DNA from: Flavobacteriaceae bacterium
GTDB taxonomy: Bacteria > Bacteroidota > Bacteroidia > Flavobacteriales > Flavobacteriaceae
NCBI GenBank assembly: GCA_947491985.1
Contig: CANLLR010000002.1
Span: forward strand, 94,289-158,288
Reading direction: 5' to 3'
DNA length: 64,000 nucleotides
Shown here: positions 62,899-64,000 of the stretch, piece by piece
Layout: the number at the start of each line of letters is the position of its first letter
How positions within the stretch are numbered: position 1 is the first letter of the stretch
The notes under the pieces: generated by a model
The model's database searches: none
Told to the model about the DNA's origin: nothing
Seen by the model: only the letters and a program-made list of their open reading frames with translations
Program-made: the position numbers and the translations under genes

Positions 62899-63867
62899 TT
62901 ATCTTGAAATCGTTGTTTGATATAACTGTTTGCCTTCGAAATTAATCACTTGCACATTCAGTTTGTCTTTTTCCAATTGCATACTCAGAAATCCGTGGTC
63001 AGAAATCGCAAATTTGGTTTGCTGCTCGTCTTTGGTAACGGGTCGAATTTCACTTCCTGCGCCACTTACAAAATAGTGTGTAAATCCTTCTGGTTTTTGG
63101 TGTTGTAAATCGTGTTCGTGTCCAGCTAAATAGGCGTTTACTTTGTGTTTTTCAAAAATAGGCAAAAAGGCCTTCCTTACATCAAGCATTTTATCACGTC
63201 GCACACCTGTAGTGTAAAGAGGATGATGACCTATCACTATTTTCCAGCGAGCTGTAGATGTTGAAAGGGTTTTTTCTAACCATTCTAATTGAGCTTCTTT
63301 ATTTTGAGATGTTAGGTCGCTATGGCTTTTTCTACTTAATGTTTCATCAAATGGATTACTGTCAATAAAAACAAAAAGAGCTTTTTCGCTACTGTTGGGA
63401 ATTGTTTTTTCAAAACTATAATACCGTTCTGTTGTTCGCCATCTTCGGCTTATTTTGCTGTAATCTAACTGAGCTTGAATACTGCCTCGATAATCGTGAT
63501 TGCCAAAAGCAGTAAACCAAGGAATGTTTAAACTGTAATTGGCATAAATATCTTCGAACGATTTGTTCCATTGAGGGTCAGTTGTACTAATAACACCATC
63601 GGGATAAAAATTATCGCCCATACTTAATATAAAAGAACTATGGTTTTTTGTGGCTTCTAATCCCATTTGGTGGGCCACATCTTTTTGGTGAAACTCCCCA
63701 TATCTTCCCCAATCGCCAACGACTAAAAAATTGATACTGTTTTCTTGTTTCCAATAGGTATCGCCTGTTTTTGTCGTTTTATTTATTTTTTCTTGTATAG
63801 AAGCACAACTTACAATCAGAATAAAAGAATAAATGAAAAGGAATAATGGCAAAGTTTTATTTTTCAT
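62899..63867 (-). CDS. Lipoprotein metallophosphoesterase (purple acid phosphatase-like)
   Basis: This 322-residue lipoprotein (IVSC, Cys21) has the dimetal phosphatase motifs in order: [15 protein letters not shown] (GDxG), [10 protein letters not shown] (GDNF), AFGNHDYRG (GNHD), VIGHHPLY (GHxP) and AGHEHDLQH (GHxH). The order and spacing match the ACP5/purple acid phosphatase group. It should hydrolyse phosphate esters in the periplasm or at the surface. It lies between the MerC-like gene (which it overlaps by about 11 bp) and the CobW gene (28 bp), and so is part of the same unit. Confidence 0.9.
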   Translation of the reverse strand: MKNKTLPLFLFIYSFILIVSCASIQEKINKTTKTGDTYWKQENSINFLVVGDWGRYGEFHQKDVAHQMGLEATKNHSSFILSMGDNFYPDGVISTTDPQWNKSFEDIYANYSLNIPWFTAFGNHDYRGSIQAQLDYSKISRRWRTTERYYSFEKTIPNSSEKALFVFIDSNPFDETLSRKSHSDLTSQNKEAQLEWLEKTLSTSTARWKIVIGHHPLYTTGVRRDKMLDVRKAFLPIFEKHKVNAYLAGHEHDLQHQKPEGFTHYFVSGAGSEIRPVTKDEQQTKFAISDHGFLSMQLEKDKLNVQVINFEGKQLYQTTISR

Positions 63868-64000
63868 ATAAAGTATGTTTATGAGTTTTAAAATTGAATA
63901 AATGACCTATTATCATTCCGATTCCGCCAATTAAAACCATTGGCGTGGCTATATCATAAAGCAATTCTATTGCCACTCCAGTAATAATGGTAAGTATAGA
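63857..64000 (-). CDS. Probable MerC-domain membrane protein, C-terminal part
   Basis: The gene runs off the right edge of the window. Its last 47 codons encode a hydrophobic helix pair (SILTIITGVAIELLYDIAT and MVLIGGIGMIIGHLFNF) and the tail [10 protein letters not shown], ending at TAA 63857-63859. The size of the hairpin and the His-containing tail resemble MerC-type metal transport proteins of Bacteroidota, which often neighbour zinc homeostasis genes. It overlaps the start of the phosphoesterase gene. The assignment is tentative because most of the protein is missing. Confidence 0.5.
   Translation of the reverse strand, partial: SILTIITGVAIELLYDIATPMVLIGGIGMIIGHLFNFKTHKHTLYEK

Overview
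The window is chromosomal DNA of a Flavobacterium-like member of the Flavobacteriaceae (Bacteroidota). The support is low GC content, Bacteroidota-type promoters (TTG, 17-23 bp, TAnnTTTG), an F1Fo-ATPase operon lacking the beta and epsilon genes, the gliding lipoprotein GldH, type IX secretion sorting domains, TonB and ECF-sigma/anti-sigma genes typical of the phylum, and a lycopene cyclase. Most genes are core genes in compact operons. No rRNA, tRNA or CRISPR array was seen, and no gene-free stretch exceeds about 300 bp.

Layout. 1-5.9 kb: end of a bactofilin gene, an AtpZ/I-like and a small membrane protein, then atpB-E-F-H-A-G. 6.0-13.7 kb: flippase, dut, sugar nucleotidyltransferase, TPR protein, DUF4292 lipoprotein and EnvC-like protein, a cell-envelope operon, followed by a T9SS-exported propeller. 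13.7-19.7 kb: thioesterase, HU/SPOR protein divergent from dprA, two broken lipoprotein genes, trpS, plsC. 19.8-23.4 kb: ECF sigma, an anti-sigma-like protein fused to an outer-membrane barrel, a lipoprotein, recA. 23.5-26.8 kb: plsC with an acyl-ACP desaturase, HD hydrolase, crotonase. 26.9-37.2 kb: heme synthesis locus, hemH-hemJ-histidine kinase leftwards and hemA-C-D-E-F-B rightwards, with an AraC-type regulator in the divergent centre. Only the glutamate-1-semialdehyde aminotransferase is missing for the C5 route to heme.

37.3-44.1 kb: lipoprotein cytochrome c, a decayed O6-alkylguanine methyltransferase gene, an exonuclease, a large secreted subtilase and a nucleoside-gate membrane protein. 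44.1-47.7 kb is the accessory region: a REP-associated transposase gene bracketed by exact inverted REP sequences, a 5' remnant of a second class I fumarase gene, two truncated genes meeting head to head at a breakpoint, a MORN-repeat protein and an EamA exporter, ending at the intact fumarase gene. 49.5-57.4 kb: succinyl-CoA transferase genes split by a four-helix-bundle gene, then ricT-gldH-pbp1A and trhO. 57.6-64 kb: bacilliredoxin, crtY, a TonB receptor, a CobW-type GTPase, a metallophosphoesterase and the end of a probable MerC-type membrane protein, a plausible metal-handling group.

Several families of intergenic palindromic repeats are scattered through the window, one copy carrying another repeat nested in it. 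I did not find an unmistakably new multi-gene system. The strongest unusual signals are the accessory junctions at 44-47.7 kb, the clustered gene decay at 16.6-17.8 and 38.1-38.6 kb, and the one-piece anti-sigma/outer-membrane-barrel protein.
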